Assembly: GCA_002025645.1 (NCBI GenBank)
Contig: CP018783.1
Span: 1,674,001 to 1,738,000, forward strand
DNA: 64,000 nt
Direction of reading: 5' to 3'
Source of the DNA: Curtobacterium pusillum
Lineage (GTDB): Bacteria > Actinomycetota > Actinomycetes > Actinomycetales > Microbacteriaceae
Under the pieces are notes generated by a model. That model had not been told where the DNA came from, did no database searches, and worked only from the letters and a program-made list of their open reading frames with translations. The position numbers and the translations under genes are program-made. How positions within the stretch are numbered: position 1 is the stretch's first letter; every line of letters begins with the position of its first letter. Positions 8,424 to 16,715 of the stretch are shown here, piece after piece.

Positions 8424-9020
8424 GTGACCTCCAACGATGGAACCGGCAGCGGCGCTGGTGCGCGTGGGCCCTACGCCAAGGGCGTGCAGCGTCGACAGGA
8501 GATCCTCGACCAGACACTCGACGTCGTCGCGTCCCGGGGCATCGACGGCGCGTCACTCCGGGCCATCGGCGAGGCGATCGGCGTCTCGCACGCAGCACTC
8601 CGGCACTACTTCTCGTCGCGCGAGGCCCTGCTCGTCGAGGTGCTGCGGGAGCGTGACGCCGCATCGAACCGAGCCCTCGGCGACACCGCCGGCGTGTTCA
8701 CCCGCCTCTCTGTGGTCGCCGACCGGAACGTCAGCGAGCCGGCGCTCGTGACGCTCTACACGACCCTGCTCGGTGCCTCGGTGGAGTCGGGGAACGAGAC
8801 CGCGCGGTCCTACTTCGCCGAACGGTTCGCGACCGCGCGGTCCGATCTCGCGACCCAACTCCGGGACGAGCTCGCATCCTCCGGGCGGCACACGGACGCC
8901 GACCTGGACCAGGTGGCGTCGCTCATCATCGCCGCGTTCGACGGGCTCCAGGTGCAGTGGTTGCTCGACCGGGACATCGACATCGCGGGGACGCTGCGGC
9001 TGCTCGAGCGGGTGCTGTAG
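8424..9020 (+). CDS. TetR/AcrR-family transcriptional regulator
   Basis: 198 residues from a GTG at 8424. The N-terminal helix-turn-helix is clear: 'GVQRRQEILDQTLDVVASRG', then 'SLRAIGEAIGVSHAALRHYF'. The C-terminal ligand domain is unassigned. A TAGGTT -10-like box 7 bases before the GTG suggests a leaderless transcript. Longer starts (8322 or 8400) would run through the operator-like repeats. It is divergent from the MFS gene, which it likely represses together with the sugar catabolism genes. Confidence 0.85.
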   Translation: MTSNDGTGSGAGARGPYAKGVQRRQEILDQTLDVVASRGIDGASLRAIGEAIGVSHAALRHYFSSREALLVEVLRERDAASNRALGDTAGVFTRLSVVADRNVSEPALVTLYTTLLGASVESGNETARSYFAERFATARSDLATQLRDELASSGRHTDADLDQVASLIIAAFDGLQVQWLLDRDIDIAGTLRLLERVL

Positions 9021-9063
9021 GCGCCACGAGGTCAGCGGCCGTCCACGCTGCGGTCACACCCGG

Positions 9064-9083
9064 TACTCTGTTTGCATGCAAAC
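9064..9083 (+). promoter_or_regulatory. Promoter with 14-bp palindrome across the antitoxin start codon
   Basis: GTTTGCATGCAAAC (9070-9083) is a perfect palindrome that contains the ATG at 9076. A TACTCT -10-like box lies at 9064-9069, 6 bases before the ATG, so the mRNA is probably leaderless. Binding here would block the start itself, which suits antitoxin autoregulation. Confidence 0.55.
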
Positions 9084-9750
9084 GCCGATTTCGGACGCCG
9101 CGCACACGACGCCGATCTACTCCTTGAACGAGGCGGCACAGATCGTACGCGCTCCGTCCACGTCGTTCGCCCGTTGGGCACACGGTCATCGTTTCAAGCA
9201 GCGCAGCGAGGGTGAATGGGGCTGGAGCGCACCCATCCTCACCGGAGTGCAGGCAGGGCGCAGCTTCACGGTGCCGTTCAACGCGCTCGCAGAGGGGTAC
9301 ATCGTCGAATCCTTCCGACGGGCAGGTCTCCCGATGGCGCGGATCAGGCCCGCGGTGGAGGTCCTGCGCCAGGAGATCGGGCTGGAGAACGCCCTTCTGA
9401 GCGAGAAACTCCGGACCGATGGGGCGGAGATCCTGATCGAGAACGGCGACCGCGACCTGGTGGTCGTCCGCAACCACCAGGGTGTCTTCCGTGACGTCGT
9501 CGACCAGTACCTGCAGAGCATCGTCTACCGCGAGGGGTTCGTGGACTTCCTCCGACTGCCGACGTTCGAGCGCATCGGGGTGGTCGTCGACCCACGTCGG
9601 AACGCCGGGCAGCCGACGGTCGATCGGATCGGCGTTCGTGTCGAGGACGTCGTGAGCAGAGTGCGGGCCGGCGAGTCGATGACCGACGTCGCCGACGACT
9701 TCGCGCTCGAAGCCGTCGAACTCCGCTCGCTCCTGCTCCAGGCCGCGTGA
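9076..9750 (+). CDS. Antitoxin-like protein with N-terminal HTH and C-terminal DUF433 domain
   Basis: 224 residues. The N-terminus ('IYSLNEAAQIVRAPSTSFARWAH') is a MerR-like DNA-binding helix-turn-helix. The C-terminal approx 60 residues ('VDRIGVRVEDVVSRVRAGES', then 'ADDFALEAVELRSLL') match DUF433, which is the antitoxin domain of VapB45-like modules. The GTG of the next gene overlaps its stop (GTGA). With the PIN-like partner this forms a probable type II toxin-antitoxin pair. The antitoxin likely neutralises the toxin and represses the operon through the palindrome at its own start. Confidence 0.7.
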   Translation: MQTPISDAAHTTPIYSLNEAAQIVRAPSTSFARWAHGHRFKQRSEGEWGWSAPILTGVQAGRSFTVPFNALAEGYIVESFRRAGLPMARIRPAVEVLRQEIGLENALLSEKLRTDGAEILIENGDRDLVVVRNHQGVFRDVVDQYLQSIVYREGFVDFLRLPTFERIGVVVDPRRNAGQPTVDRIGVRVEDVVSRVRAGESMTDVADDFALEAVELRSLLLQAA

Positions 9751-10157
9751 CCGTGGACGAGGCTCGATTCCTCCTCGACCGTTCCGTGGGTGGGAAGCTC
9801 CTCATCGCGCGCCTCAGAGGAGCCGGCTGGGTCGCACGGACGCTCGCCGAGGAGTACGGAGACGAACGCGCGCAGCGCATGCCCGACGAGGAGTGGATCG
9901 CTGAAGGCACCCGCGCCGGGTTCTTGCTCCTGGCGAAGGACCACCGCGTGGCGACGAGACCGTTGGAGGCGCAAGCGATCTACGTCCACGACGCGCGTGT
10001 GATCACGTTCGCGCGGGGTGAGCTCACCGCGGTCGAGATGGGCGACCTGTGTCTGCGGCACGAGCGAGCGATCCACCGTCTGGCACAGGTGCAGCCACCG
10101 TTCGTCATGGCGCTCAGCGAGACAGGGTTGCGTCGCAAGCGCCTCAACGTCGTTTGA
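9747..10157 (+). CDS. PIN-like toxin (VapC45/DUF5615-like)
   Basis: 136 residues from a GTG overlapping the antitoxin stop. 'RFLLDRSVGGKLLIARLRGAG' near the N-terminus holds the first acidic residue of a PIN-like site. 'MPDEEWIAEGTRAGFLLLAKD' supplies D and E, and then 'KDHRV', the usual mid-domain signature of PIN-like ribonucleases. These toxins cleave RNA in the cytoplasm when the antitoxin is lost. No frameshift or truncation is seen, so the module may be active. The family call rests on motif order and operon pairing. Confidence 0.68.
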   Translation: MTVDEARFLLDRSVGGKLLIARLRGAGWVARTLAEEYGDERAQRMPDEEWIAEGTRAGFLLLAKDHRVATRPLEAQAIYVHDARVITFARGELTAVEMGDLCLRHERAIHRLAQVQPPFVMALSETGLRRKRLNVV

Positions 10158-10199
10158 CGAGCGCACTCGGTTCGCCTGGTACCGCTGAGCCACGCGGGG

Positions 10200-10367
10200 C
10201 TACTCCGCGTCGCCGTCCTCCTCCGGGTTGAAGTGCGAGTCGTCCCCGACGTGTCCGGCGGCGAGACCGTCGGGCTCGTTGGGGATGGTGCCGTCCTCGC
10301 CGAGGCCGTCCGGCTTCGGAGTGCCCTCGGAGTCGTTCTTCGGTGCGGTGCCGTCGGTGTGGCTCAT
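10200..10367 (-). CDS. Small acidic hydrophilic protein
   Basis: 55 residues from ATG 10367, preceded by GAGGGAGC. It consists almost wholly of Asp, Glu, Gly, Pro and Asn ('PNEPDGLAAGHVGDDSHF') with no hydrophobic core, so it is probably intrinsically disordered. This is typical of short stress-related or hypothetical proteins in Microbacteriaceae. No function can be assigned. Confidence 0.65.
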   Translation of the reverse strand: MSHTDGTAPKNDSEGTPKPDGLGEDGTIPNEPDGLAAGHVGDDSHFNPEEDGDAE

Positions 10368-10499
10368 GGTCTGCTCCCTCGCAGTGGTCGACCCGGGACC
10401 GTCGTGGTCCCGGTGCTGCTGACTCGGAACGTACGTGCCGTCCCTGACGAGATCCCCCGGGGCACGCCTTGTGGATGGCCCGGCACCTAGGCTGACCAC

Positions 10500-11186
10500 G
10501 TGAACTCGGCGCGCCAGCAGCTGTCCGCGCTCGTCGGACCGGGCGCCGCGCCGCTCGTGACCGGGATGCCCGTGGCCGATGCGTCCCGGAACGCCGCGGT
10601 CCTCATCCTGTTCGGCAAGCTCGACGACGTTCCGAGCGACCGCGCCGCCGACGACGCGACGGTGACGCGAGACCTCGACGTCCTGCTGCTCGCCCGGGCC
10701 ACCACGCTCCGTGCGCACCCCGGCGAGGTCGCGTTCCCGGGTGGTCGGGTCGACCCGGGCGACACGGACGCGATCGCCGCCGCGCTCCGCGAGGCACGCG
10801 AGGAGACCGGCCTCGACCCGGCCGGCGTTGACGTCCTCGGCACGATCGCCCCGGTGCCGCTCGCGTTCTCGCGACACCTCGTCACGCCGGTGCTCGGATG
10901 GTGGCGGCAGGCATCTCCCGTCCGCGTCGTCGACGAAGCCGAGTCCGCCGCGGTGTTCCGTGCCCCGGTGGCCGACCTGCTGGACCCCGCGCACCGCGGG
11001 GTGACGGTCATCCGCCGCGGCGGGCAGGAGTGGCGTGGCCCGGCGTTCACGATCGACGACCCGTCGGGCGAGCACGTCGTCTGGGGGTTCACGGCGATGC
11101 TGCTCGACGCCCTCTTCGACCGCCTCGGCTGGGCCGAGCCGTGGGACGACCGCCGCGAGATCGCTCTGCCGAGCCGGTGGGCCTGA
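10500..11186 (+). CDS. NUDIX hydrolase, CoA pyrophosphatase-like
   Basis: 228 residues from a GTG at 10500. The Nudix box is at about residues 81-103: GGRVDPGDTDAIAAALREAR followed by EETGL. The first acidic position is Asp instead of the usual Glu; the REAREE core is intact. 'LLARATTLRAHPGEVAFPGG' before the box is typical of the NudL/CoA diphosphatase branch, which cleaves CoA to phosphopantetheine and 3',5'-ADP. Stands alone. Confidence 0.85.
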   Translation: MNSARQQLSALVGPGAAPLVTGMPVADASRNAAVLILFGKLDDVPSDRAADDATVTRDLDVLLLARATTLRAHPGEVAFPGGRVDPGDTDAIAAALREAREETGLDPAGVDVLGTIAPVPLAFSRHLVTPVLGWWRQASPVRVVDEAESAAVFRAPVADLLDPAHRGVTVIRRGGQEWRGPAFTIDDPSGEHVVWGFTAMLLDALFDRLGWAEPWDDRREIALPSRWA

Positions 11187-11199
11187 CGGTCCCCGACGA

Positions 11200-11622
11200 T
11201 CAGTCGAGTCGTTCCACGGCGTCGGGGACGATGAGCCGCCAGAGCCCGTCGCGTTCCTCGTGGAGGTACAGCCGGTAGGCGCCGGGCTCGTCGAGCGGAT
11301 CGCCCTCGGAGTACTCGACGGCCTGCCCACCGGTGGTGCACTGGTCGGTCGGTGCGAACACGTCGAGGGTGCGTGACGGCGCCGTCCCCTTCCGGACGTC
11401 GGTCACGGTGGCCGCGTGCACCCGGTACACGCCGTCGACGTCCACGGTCCGGTCGGTCGCGCTCACCCGGGCGTCGACCACGAGGGCGGCTTCGTCCGTC
11501 CGCGCTTCGTCGGTGTCGAGCTGGACGTAGTCGCGGCAGGAGCTCGTCTGCAGCGCGCAGCCGGTCAGGCTCGCGACGAGCAGCACCAGCAGTCCTGCCC
11601 CGGCACCGATCGTCCTCCGCAC
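11200..11622 (-). CDS. Putative lipoprotein
   Basis: 140 residues from GTG 11622, with a GGGGAGGGGAAG ribosome site upstream. Signal peptide VRRTIGAGAGLLVLLVASLTGC has a clear lipobox SLTGC at about residue 22. The mature part is beta-rich ('DVDGVYRVHAATVTDVRKG', 'AYRLYLHEERDGLWRLIV') and has two further cysteines. A longer frame exists upstream but would hide the signal. Function unknown; convergent with the NUDIX gene. Confidence 0.75.
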   Translation of the reverse strand: MRRTIGAGAGLLVLLVASLTGCALQTSSCRDYVQLDTDEARTDEAALVVDARVSATDRTVDVDGVYRVHAATVTDVRKGTAPSRTLDVFAPTDQCTTGGQAVEYSEGDPLDEPGAYRLYLHEERDGLWRLIVPDAVERLD

Positions 11623-11680
11623 GGCTTCCCCTCCCCTTGCCCTGCGCACACCCTGCCACACCGTCACGTACTGTTCGACT

Positions 11681-13324
11681 GTGCCCACCGACCCGCGCGA
11701 CTGGTTCCTCTCGAGGGAGGAACGCGGCAACCTCGCCACGAGCATCCACGCCGGGCGCGCGAGCGACGACGCCACGAGCGCAGACACCGGAAGCGCAGCC
11801 CCCGACGCCGAGGGCGACACCGGCCGCGACGCCGCCCCGTGGTCCGAGGACAACCACGTCCGCCCGCTGGTGCACGGCGCCCCCTACTTCGCCCGCATCG
11901 AAGCAGAGCTGTCCGCGCTCGAGCCCGGCGACCGCGTGTTCTTCACGGACTGGCGCGGCGACGCCGACGAACGTCTGCTGCCCGACGGCCCGACGATCGG
12001 CGACCTGCTGGCCGATTCCGCACGCCGGGGAGTCGAGGTCCGCGGGCTGATCTGGCGCTCGCACGGCGAGCGGATCTCCGCCTCGATCAGCGCCCGCTCG
12101 AACGAGTTGCTCGGCCGGAAGATCAACGACGCCGGCGGCGAGGTCCTGCTCGACCAGCGGGTGCGGGTGTTCGGTTCGCACCACCAGAAGTTCTTCGTCA
12201 TCCAGCACCGTGCTGATCCGTCCCGCGACGTCGCGTTCGTCGGCGGCATCGACCTGTGCCACAGCCGTCGCGACGACGCCGCCCACGAGGGCGATCCGCA
12301 GCCCGTGTCGATCGACACCCGCTACGGCGAGCACCCGGCCTGGCACGACGCGTCGATGGAGCTCCGCGGCCCGGTGGTCGCCGACGTGCTCGCGGTGTTC
12401 GCGGAGCGGTGGGACGATCCACTCCCGCTGGACCGCAGCCTGCCGTACCGGATGCTCCTCCAGCGTCTGGTCCACATGCCCCGGCGCCCCGAGCCGTTGC
12501 CGGAGCGCACGCCGCCACCCCCTGCTGCGGGGAGCCACGCCGCGCAGCTCCTCCGTACCTACGGGGTGAAGCACCCGCCGTTCCCGTTCGCCCCGCTCGG
12601 CGAGCGGAGCATCGCACGCGCGTACGCGAAGGCGTTCGCACGGGCCCGGTCGCTGCTCTACATCGAGGACCAGTACCTGTGGTCCCGCGAGGTCGCGACC
12701 GGCATCGCCGAGGCCCTCGAGCGCAACCCCGACCTGCACGTGATCGTCCTGGTGCCGCGGTACCCGAACTCCGACGGTGCCCTCAGTGGTCCGCCGAGCC
12801 GGCTCGGGCAGATCGATGCGCTGCGCACGCTTCGCCGGACGGCCCCGGACCGGGTCGGCGTCTTCGACCTGGAGCACGAGTCGGGCCGCCCGATCTACAT
12901 CCACGCGAAGGTCTGCGTCGTCGACGACGAGTGGTTCACGATCGGGTCGGACAACTTCAACCGACGCTCGTGGACCTCCGACAGCGAGCTCACGTGTGCC
13001 GTCGTGGACACGGGCGAGGACGGGCGTTCCCTCGCCCGGGACCTCCGCCACGAGCTCTGGGCCGAACACCTCGCGACCACGCCCGACGACGAACGGTTCG
13101 CCGGGTCCGGTGCGGAACTCCTCGCGCTCTGGCGGTCGCACGCCCGAGCGGTCGACCACTGGGACGAGGACGGCCGGTTCGGCCCGCGCCCTCCTGGTCG
13201 CGTCCGGCAGCACGAGCCGGAGCCGGTCTCGGCGCTGCAGCGCCTGTGGGCGCGCCCCGCCGCGCGCATCGCCGTCGATCCAGACGGCCGGCCCCGCGGG
13301 ATGCGCGGCTCGACCCGCTTCTGA
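11681..13324 (+). CDS. Phospholipase D-family protein
   Basis: 547 residues from a GTG at 11681. Two HKD motifs are present: HHQKFFVIQHRAD at about residue 167 (His-x-Lys then Asp) and IHAKVCVVDDEWFTIGS at about 406. These form the active site of PLD phosphatidyltransferases/phosphodiesterases. 'GSDNFNRRSW' after motif 2 is typical. There is no signal peptide or long hydrophobic segment, so it is probably cytoplasmic or peripheral. It may act on phosphatidyl substrates. No operon partner. Confidence 0.88.
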   Translation: MPTDPRDWFLSREERGNLATSIHAGRASDDATSADTGSAAPDAEGDTGRDAAPWSEDNHVRPLVHGAPYFARIEAELSALEPGDRVFFTDWRGDADERLLPDGPTIGDLLADSARRGVEVRGLIWRSHGERISASISARSNELLGRKINDAGGEVLLDQRVRVFGSHHQKFFVIQHRADPSRDVAFVGGIDLCHSRRDDAAHEGDPQPVSIDTRYGEHPAWHDASMELRGPVVADVLAVFAERWDDPLPLDRSLPYRMLLQRLVHMPRRPEPLPERTPPPPAAGSHAAQLLRTYGVKHPPFPFAPLGERSIARAYAKAFARARSLLYIEDQYLWSREVATGIAEALERNPDLHVIVLVPRYPNSDGALSGPPSRLGQIDALRTLRRTAPDRVGVFDLEHESGRPIYIHAKVCVVDDEWFTIGSDNFNRRSWTSDSELTCAVVDTGEDGRSLARDLRHELWAEHLATTPDDERFAGSGAELLALWRSHARAVDHWDEDGRFGPRPPGRVRQHEPEPVSALQRLWARPAARIAVDPDGRPRGMRGSTRF

Positions 13325-13325
13325 C

Positions 13326-13348
13326 TGGAGGCACGGTGCGGGCCGTGC
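13326..13348. terminator. Hairpin between convergent PLD and CitMHS genes
   Basis: GCACGG (13331-13336) pairs with CCGTGC (13343-13348) around a 6-base loop, immediately preceded by the TGGAGGCACGG repeat. Probably ends transcription on both sides. Confidence 0.6.
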
Positions 13349-13364
13349 AAAGCGCAGCAGGCGC

Positions 13365-14870
13365 TCAGCCGAACGGGATGACCCGCACCACGATCGCCAC
13401 CGCGAGCATCGCCACGGCGACCACCGCTGCCCGCCAGAGCACCTTCTTGTGGTGGTCACCGAGGTTCACGTTCGCCAGGGACACGAGCAGCAGGATCGCC
13501 GGGACGAGCGGGCTCTGCATGTGCACCGGCTGCCCGACCACCGATGCCCGCGCCATCTCCGCGGGCGTGATGCCGAACGACGCCGCGCTCTCGGAGAGCA
13601 CGGGCAGGATGCCGAAGTAGAACGCGTCGTTGCTCATGAAGAACGTCAGCGGCATGCTCAGCAGACCCGTGATGCCCGCCAGGTACGGCCCCATCGAGTC
13701 GGGGATGACCGCGACGAGCCAGTCGGCCATGGCGGACACCATGCCGGTGCCGTCGAGCACGCCGATGAGGACCCCGGCCGCGAACACCATCGAGACCACG
13801 CCGACGATGCTCGGCGCGTGCGCGACGATCTGCGCGGTCTGCTGCTTGAGCTGCGGGAAGTTCACGAGCAGTGCGATCGCGGTGCCGATCATGAAGACGA
13901 AGTGGAGCGGCAGGAGCCCGACCACGAGGGCGACCATGACCGCGACCGTCAGTCCGAGGTTGACCCAGATCCGGCCGGGCCGGAGCGTCGGGCGGTTCGG
14001 GTCGAGCATCGTCTCGGCCATCGTGCCGGCACCGTCGGACTCACCGGACGAGGTCGGTCCGTCCACGCCCTCGCCGTCCGCGCGGCGTCCGTCCGCCTTC
14101 CCGCCACGTAGGCCGAGCGCGACCGTCGGACTGGTGAACATGCCGCCGCCGGTCCCGCCGACGGCCGCGAGCATCCGGGACCCGGCACGCGAGCCAGCGG
14201 ACGCACCGGCCCTCGCCGGCTCCCGTCCGCCTCGTGCCGCCGTGGTGAACTCGATCAGCCCGAGGCGCTTGCGCTCCCGGAGCCCCATCGACCACGCGAA
14301 CCCGAAGCACAGCAGCAGTCCGACGACCAGGGACGGCACGAGCGGTACGAAGATGTCCGTCGGGTCGATCCCGAGCGCCGCAGCGGCACGAGCAGTCGGT
14401 CCGCCCCACGGCACGATGTTGAGCGTCCCGTTCGTGAGTCCCGCCACGCAGGTCATCACCACCGGGCTCATCCCGAGCTTCAGGTAGATGGGCAGCATCG
14501 CCGCCGTCACGACGATGAACGTCGTCGATCCGTCACCGTCGAGCGAGACCGCACCCGCCAGGAGCGCCGTCCCGAGGACGATCTTCGCCGGGTCGTTCCC
14601 CGTGACGCGCAGGATGAACCGGACGAGCGGGTCGAACAGGCCGACGTCGATCATCAGCCCGAAGTACATGATCGCGAACATCAGGAGCGCCGCGGTGGGG
14701 GCGAGCGTCCCGATCGCCTTGGTCACCATGTCCCCGAGCCCCAGCCCGGCACCGGCGAAGAGGCCGAAGACGGTGGGAACGATGATCAGGGCGAGCACCG
14801 GTGACATGCGCTTCGTCATGATCAGGACCATGAAGGTCAGGACCATCGCGTAGCCGAGGATGACGAGCAT
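13365..14870 (-). CDS. CitMHS-family citrate-metal/H+ symporter
   Basis: 501 residues with about 12 hydrophobic segments. The family is recognised from 'GDGSTTFIVVTAAMLPIYLK' and 'WGGPTARAAAALG', and from 'FFMSNDAFYFGILPVL' near the C-terminus. The central loop (about residues 200-280) is long, Gly/Ala/Arg-rich and hydrophilic. The carrier takes up citrate complexed to divalent metal. ATG 14870 follows AGGAGTCCTG. It is divergent from a CitA/CitB-type two-component system that likely switches it on when citrate is present. Confidence 0.9.
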   Translation of the reverse strand: MLVILGYAMVLTFMVLIMTKRMSPVLALIIVPTVFGLFAGAGLGLGDMVTKAIGTLAPTAALLMFAIMYFGLMIDVGLFDPLVRFILRVTGNDPAKIVLGTALLAGAVSLDGDGSTTFIVVTAAMLPIYLKLGMSPVVMTCVAGLTNGTLNIVPWGGPTARAAAALGIDPTDIFVPLVPSLVVGLLLCFGFAWSMGLRERKRLGLIEFTTAARGGREPARAGASAGSRAGSRMLAAVGGTGGGMFTSPTVALGLRGGKADGRRADGEGVDGPTSSGESDGAGTMAETMLDPNRPTLRPGRIWVNLGLTVAVMVALVVGLLPLHFVFMIGTAIALLVNFPQLKQQTAQIVAHAPSIVGVVSMVFAAGVLIGVLDGTGMVSAMADWLVAVIPDSMGPYLAGITGLLSMPLTFFMSNDAFYFGILPVLSESAASFGITPAEMARASVVGQPVHMQSPLVPAILLLVSLANVNLGDHHKKVLWRAAVVAVAMLAVAIVVRVIPFG

Positions 14871-14936
14871 CAGGACTCCTTCGTCCGTGTCGAGCAGTCC
14901 GGGCACGCTACGACCCGGCCTGGAGGCACGGCTCGC

Positions 14937-14983
14937 TTCTGCGCGTTGGCCCACCAACGCGCGTTGACCGCTTTCTGCGCGTT
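14937..14983. promoter_or_regulatory. Three GCGCGTT iterons at 18-bp spacing, candidate response-regulator sites
   Basis: GCGCGTT occurs at 14941, 14959 and 14977, exactly 18 bases apart. The outer two lie in the longer repeat TTCTGCGCGTT (14937-14947 and 14973-14983). The middle one belongs to the palindrome AACGCGCGTT (14956-14965). They fill the divergent gap between the citrate carrier and the two-component genes, which suggests co-operative regulator binding. Confidence 0.6.
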
Positions 14984-15023
14984 CTGCTCACGAGCGTCGG
15001 CTCGCGATCCGTAACCTGTCCCC

Positions 15024-16715
15024 GTGACCGACGACCGCTCACGGCGCCCACGGCTCCGCTTCGCCACCGAGGTGCTCCTGCTGCAGCTCCTCGTCGTGGT
15101 CGCGGTCATCGCGCTGACGAGTACGGTGTTCGTCCGGATCGAGGTCGGCCGGCTCGAACGGGCAGCGGAGGGGACGGCCCTCGCGATCGCGCAGAGCGTG
15201 GCGTCCCAGCAGGACCTCCGCTCCGAGGTCGCCCAGCTCAGCGTCGACGGCGCCTCCCTCGACCGAGCCGCACTCGCCGACGGCCCGGTCCAACGGGCGG
15301 CACTCGCGACCCAGCGGCGCACGGGAGCGCTGTTCGTGGTCGTCACCGACGACCGCGGGATCCGGCTCGCCCACCCGGACGCCGACCGGATCGGGCAGAT
15401 GGTGAGCACCTCGCCGGACGAGGCCCTCGACGGCCGCGAGTCCGTGTCCTGGGCACGCGGCACCCTGGGCGAGTCGGCGCGGGCGAAGGTGCCGGTCCGC
15501 GCACCCGCAGCCGGCGGGACGGCGACGAGCCGCGCCTCCAGTCCGCTGCCCGTCGTCGGCGAGGTGAGCGTCGGGTTCAACCGGGCCCGCGTGTACGACA
15601 CCCTCGTCGAGGACAGCGTGCCCGTCGTCGGGGCGGGACTCGTCGCCGTGCTGCTCGCGGTGATCGCGTCGGTGCTGCTCCGACGACGCCTCGTCCGGCT
15701 CACCCTGGGGCTGCAGCCCGAGGACCTCGTGACCCTCGTGCAGAACCAGCAGGCCGTCCTCGGCGGCGTGGGCGAAGGCGTGATCGCGATCGCACCGTCG
15801 GGGACCGTGACGGTCTGCAACGCCGAGGCCGCGCGCCTGCTCGACCTGACCCGACCGGTCGGGCGTGCCGTGACGTCGCTCGCCCTGCCGGCGCCGTTGG
15901 CAGACCTGCTCGACCGTTCCGCGTCCGTCCCCTCGAGCGCGACGATCGTCGCCGGCCACCGGGTGCTGCTCGTCGACGTCCGCGCGGTCCACCGCGACGG
16001 ACGCGACCTGGGTCGGGTCGCCGTGCTGCGCGACCGGACGGACGTCGAGGCCCTCACCCGCAGGCTCGACGCGGTCGGTTCGATGAGCGCCGCCCTGCGC
16101 GCCCAGCGGCACGAGTTCGCGAACCGCCTCCACGCGATCTCCGGCCTGTTCGACACCGGTGAGGCCGACCGGGCGCGGGCGTACCTGGCCGACGTGCAGG
16201 AGCGCGGGCCGCTGCACTACCCGGTGCAGCACGCCGATCGGCTGACCGAGCCGTACCTGCAGGCGTTCCTCGGCGCGAAGGGCGTCGAGGCCGCCGAACG
16301 CGGAGTCCTGCTCCGGATCGGACCGGAGACCCTGGTGCAGGGGACGATCACCGAGCCCGGGGACGTGACGACGGTCCTCGGCAACCTCGTCGACAACGCG
16401 GTGACGGCGGCGCTCGGCGGTGACGACCCGTCGCCGTGGGTGGAGGTCGAGGTCCTCGACGACCGCGAGACGCTGCACCTGTCGGTGATGGACTCCGGAC
16501 CGGGGGTCGTGTCCGGGGAGGACCTCTTCACGCGAGGCGGGCCGGACACCGGCGCTCCTCGGGATCCCGCGCAGGTGCACGGCCTGGGGATCGGTCTGCC
16601 GCTCTCGCGGGAGATCGCCCGACGACGCGGTGGCGACGTCTGGCTCGCGTCCCCCGGTGGGGACGACCACGGCGCGGTCTTCTGCGCCCGACTCGAAGGA
16701 GTGGTTGCACCGTGA
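15024..16715 (+). CDS. Sensor histidine kinase, CitA/DcuS-like
   Basis: 563 residues from a GTG. TM1 at about 15-35, an extracytoplasmic sensor domain (about 36-190) and TM2 at about 195-215 are followed by a PAS-like segment and the kinase. 'LRAQRHEFANRLHAISGLFD' is the SpoOB/CitA-type phospho-acceptor box (His at about 363). 'LGNLVDNAVTAALGG' and 'DSGPGV' are the ATPase N and G1 boxes. It senses an extracellular carboxylate, most likely citrate given the divergent carrier. The response-regulator gene overlaps it by GTGA. Confidence 0.9.
   Translation: MTDDRSRRPRLRFATEVLLLQLLVVVAVIALTSTVFVRIEVGRLERAAEGTALAIAQSVASQQDLRSEVAQLSVDGASLDRAALADGPVQRAALATQRRTGALFVVVTDDRGIRLAHPDADRIGQMVSTSPDEALDGRESVSWARGTLGESARAKVPVRAPAAGGTATSRASSPLPVVGEVSVGFNRARVYDTLVEDSVPVVGAGLVAVLLAVIASVLLRRRLVRLTLGLQPEDLVTLVQNQQAVLGGVGEGVIAIAPSGTVTVCNAEAARLLDLTRPVGRAVTSLALPAPLADLLDRSASVPSSATIVAGHRVLLVDVRAVHRDGRDLGRVAVLRDRTDVEALTRRLDAVGSMSAALRAQRHEFANRLHAISGLFDTGEADRARAYLADVQERGPLHYPVQHADRLTEPYLQAFLGAKGVEAAERGVLLRIGPETLVQGTITEPGDVTTVLGNLVDNAVTAALGGDDPSPWVEVEVLDDRETLHLSVMDSGPGVVSGEDLFTRGGPDTGAPRDPAQVHGLGIGLPLSREIARRRGGDVWLASPGGDDHGAVFCARLEGVVAP

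Noticed and set aside
10487..13459. A 990-residue antisense reading frame
   Set aside because: It is low-complexity Arg/Ala/Pro-rich and lies opposite the NUDIX and phospholipase genes; a shadow frame typical of high GC.
14937..14983. Iterons as a replication origin
   Set aside because: No initiator gene or AT-rich unwinding region is nearby, and the position between citrate regulator and carrier genes fits an operator.
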